Below, in pieces: positions 14,559 through 16,464 of a DNA stretch of 16,464 bases. Source of the stretch: DASWIV01 sp036397475. GTDB lineage: Bacteria; JAJVIF01; JAPKYR01. How positions within the stretch are numbered: position 1 is the first letter of the stretch; each line of letters opens with the position of its first letter. A program made the position numbers and the translations under genes. The DNA lies in NCBI GenBank assembly GCA_036397475.1, contig DASWIV010000272.1, positions 1-16,464 of the forward strand, given 5' to 3'. The notes under the pieces are model-generated. The model made no database searches. It saw only the letters and a list, made by a program, of their open reading frames with translations, and was not told the DNA's origin.

Positions 14559-16464
14559 ATGCTTACCCGGGAAAAATTTTATCCAATAATATTTTCAGTG
14601 TTCATGCCGGGGCTGATCCTGCTTGCAGGCTGCTCTGGAAATCCGGTTGAACCCGATATTCAGAATTCCGCAATTACTGACAATAAATTCGTGTCTGAAA
14701 ATCCGAACCATCATTTCATGGGATACAGCCTTTTTTCAATCGACACGGAAACAGGCGAAATGGAAGTGATCCCGCTACGGTCAGTCGATTTTCATCTTAA
14801 TGTCGTACCGGTTCTTAATGGAACAATGGGTGTAAGCGCGAAAGGCGTACCCGATCAGGCTGATCCGCAAAACGGATTGTTTGTTTTCGATGTTACCCTC
14901 ACTCACCCATTCGACAACAAAAAATTTACAGGTTTTGACACCCGTGGAATCCTGCTGACGTCCGGATCACTTCAGATCGGACCGCTTGTATTCGCGGATG
15001 TCGATGAGACCCGGCTGGAAAATGCCGACGGCTATACCAGATGGTGGAATCCATCCGAATTTATCGAACCGGGAATTTTCGGGTATATGAAAGGAAACCT
15101 GTCATTTTCACCGACAGCATCCCTGACGGCAACAATCAATCCTTACAAGATCTTCGCTGATGCTCTTTCTTCCACCGATAGTTTCTTCCCATTGATATTG
15201 AAAGGTCTGAATCAGGCTGACAGTCGTGCGGTTTTTTCGGCAGGCATTGAAAATACGCGAAGATATAAAATTCGATTTGAAACAGATCCCGGTCCGAAAG
15301 TTGTTTTCGGCTACGCTGTCGATGCGGCATGGTCAATGCCGCTTGTAAATCCGCCGGTAGATATTCCCGGCGACTTTCCTATCACCGCGAATCAGCCGGA
15401 AGCTTTCGCGTTAACTGTTACCCAGCCTCTGAATACACTTTATTATGACAGTGAAGTCACCGCCGGCGGAGGATCGCTGGAACTGTATATCGATGTCTAT
15501 GACTGGCAGGGGCAGCTTACCGGTGTTGTGTCAGACCAGGTAGAGATTGTGAGATTGTTCTCTCCCGACCTGTGGGATGGTGGAATAAATGCTGAGTATT
15601 GGTTCGATGAAACCGAATACTCAAGGTATGCAGCGGACCTGACAGGAACAGCTGTTCCAAAATCAACTGGCGACGCGCTTATTGCGGTAAGGGTTGGAGA
15701 TAATATCGCCCTTGATTACGACCAGAAACTCGGTTATCCGGCGCCAATGTCGCACATTTCAGCATGGAATGTCATAACGGTCACAATCCCGGAGCTCACA
15801 TGTGCCGATGACGGTAACAATGATTTTTTAACCGCAGAAATAACGGATTTTGATGCAGCCATCAACGGCGACCTGTGTGGACCTGTCGATATCGCGGATT
15901 ATTTCCTTTATGAGCTCGCGGAGGACACTTACGCCAATGGGACCGCGAAACTCGTCTGCAATGCGGATGGGACAAAACTGTCCTTGTACGATGAATCCCA
16001 GAATCTGATTCTAGACAGCACTGTCACAGGTGGAGAAGCGACCCTGTCAGTGGGAGAAAATATGCCTGAGTCGGGGATTTATTACCTGGTTGTATCATCC
16101 GACATTGGAGCAGATGCTTTTTCTTTTCAGGTTACATTTACCGTTAACGAGATTTATTTCGGTTTCACGGCAACCGATATCACACCTCCCCAGTATTACT
16201 TCGCTCCCGACTGGTTGTACTTTCCGGATTCAAGTGACGTAGCCTATGCATTCAATCATAACCGCACCTGGATTATAGATACTGTCGGTAAATACCGATA
16301 CAGAAATCACTTCGATGTCGCAAACGATGTGGAACCGGCGGTTTACGGCACTTACATTTACTATTTCGGATCGGATAATCAGCCAGGATCGTCGATTGGA
16401 TTGTTTGACGCAGCCGATCCCGATAACCTGGTCGATCACCCGGACACGATATCAGTCTCCAATC
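14559..16464 (+). CDS. Large lipoprotein, second subfamily (3' cut by window edge)
   Basis: I translated this frame by hand. It is open from ATG 14559 to the last base, 635 codons plus one base, so only the rest of the propeller is missing. The signal peptide (MLTREKFYP start) ends LAGC with Cys25, followed by SGNP as in gene 5. An in-frame TAA at 14532-14534 limits upstream starts. The ribosome site is weak (GGA at 14547-14549). The N-domain has FMGYS, THPFDNKKF, GFDTRGIL, TRWWN, NPYKIF, and FSAGI where other copies have FSAGA. Then come YDWQGQ and a PPC-like domain (ADDGNNDF, DYFLYEL, LSLYD, YYLVV) with three Cys at the same 25 and 27 residue spacing as the other copies. About two propeller units follow (DITPPQYYF, TWIIDT, GLFDAADPD). 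It is closest to gene 5, 24 bases upstream, and likely co-transcribed with it. Function unknown. Confidence 0.92.
   Translation, partial: MLTREKFYPIIFSVFMPGLILLAGCSGNPVEPDIQNSAITDNKFVSENPNHHFMGYSLFSIDTETGEMEVIPLRSVDFHLNVVPVLNGTMGVSAKGVPDQADPQNGLFVFDVTLTHPFDNKKFTGFDTRGILLTSGSLQIGPLVFADVDETRLENADGYTRWWNPSEFIEPGIFGYMKGNLSFSPTASLTATINPYKIFADALSSTDSFFPLILKGLNQADSRAVFSAGIENTRRYKIRFETDPGPKVVFGYAVDAAWSMPLVNPPVDIPGDFPITANQPEAFALTVTQPLNTLYYDSEVTAGGGSLELYIDVYDWQGQLTGVVSDQVEIVRLFSPDLWDGGINAEYWFDETEYSRYAADLTGTAVPKSTGDALIAVRVGDNIALDYDQKLGYPAPMSHISAWNVITVTIPELTCADDGNNDFLTAEITDFDAAINGDLCGPVDIADYFLYELAEDTYANGTAKLVCNADGTKLSLYDESQNLILDSTVTGGEATLSVGENMPESGIYYLVVSSDIGADAFSFQVTFTVNEIYFGFTATDITPPQYYFAPDWLYFPDSSDVAYAFNHNRTWIIDTVGKYRYRNHFDVANDVEPAVYGTYIYYFGSDNQPGSSIGLFDAADPDNLVDHPDTISVSN
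14886..15112 (+). repeat. Near-identical DNA patch shared with gene 5 (copy 2)
   Basis: Counterpart of 11403-11629 in the gene 6 N-domain. It codes the segment from FDVTLTHPF through DTRGIL, GPLVF and RLENADG to GYMKGNLSFSP. The sharp edges, in a gene pair otherwise full of silent differences, mark the tract. The direction of transfer cannot be told from the window. Confidence 0.85.

Larger units (their letters stand above)
1..16464 (+). repeat. Tandem array of six paralogous propeller lipoprotein genes
   Basis: Six consecutive same-strand copies or partial copies of one gene family fill the window. The three complete copies encode 1148, 1150 and 1150 residues. Starts lie at 2028, 5494, 7518, 11082 and 14559, so intact copies repeat about every 3.5 kb. 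The same motifs recur in order in every copy that contains the region: TRWWN, FSAG, DWQGQ, the PPC Cys triplet, a YDESTD-type motif, and a terminal (L/I/V)R(I/V)(W/F)(D/E) strand. Genes 2, 3 and 4 share THPL and GFDVKGIL. Genes 5 and 6 share THPF and GFDTRGIL. The order therefore fits repeated tandem duplication, with an older split between the two groups. The array runs off both ends of the window. Confidence 0.93.

Overview
The whole 16.5 kb window is one tandem array of paralogous, very large, lipid-anchored beta-propeller proteins, all on the + strand. No gene of any other family is visible. Base composition looks moderate and coding density is high. Clear Shine-Dalgarno sites, four out of five visible N-termini with a recognisable lipobox ending in Cys (the fifth a looser one), and pre-peptidase C-terminal (PPC)-like domains point to a bacterium, probably diderm. 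The phylum cannot be read from the sequence. No housekeeping gene, RNA gene, CRISPR array or mobile element is present.

Layout: gene 1 (1-1944) is the C-terminal part of a family member cut by the window edge. Gene 2 (2028-5474, 1148 aa) is complete. Gene 3 (5494-7492) is a family member broken by an internal deletion of roughly 1.5 kb plus a frameshift. Gene 4 (7518-10970, 1150 aa) and gene 5 (11082-14534, 1150 aa) are complete. Gene 6 (14559 to the window end) is a family member cut by the right edge. It is open throughout and begins with its own lipoprotein signal. Gaps of 19-25 bases inside 2-3, 3-4 and 5-6 suggest co-transcription. The larger gaps before gene 2 (83 bases) and gene 5 (111 bases) each carry a sigma70-like promoter candidate.

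Shared architecture (gene 2 numbering): lipoprotein signal with Cys23; a strongly conserved N-terminal beta-rich domain of no family I recognise (about 45-285, with the TRWWN and FSAGAS motifs); a second beta-sandwich-like region (about 285-410, DWQGQ motif); a PPC-like domain with three Cys at invariant spacing (about 412-528); and 14 LVIVD-like units of about 44 residues (540-1148). Fourteen units would fit two seven-bladed propellers. The last strand (LRVWDLY and variants) is the C-terminus itself.

Genes 2, 3 and 4 form one subfamily, and genes 5 and 6 another. The N-terminal half is held nearly constant while the propeller has diverged strongly. Genes 5 and 6 share a patch of almost identical DNA that looks like recent gene conversion. 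The proteins probably sit on the cell envelope as related surface or periplasmic scaffolds with different binding faces. That role is inference, and no ligand or enzyme activity can be read from the sequence.
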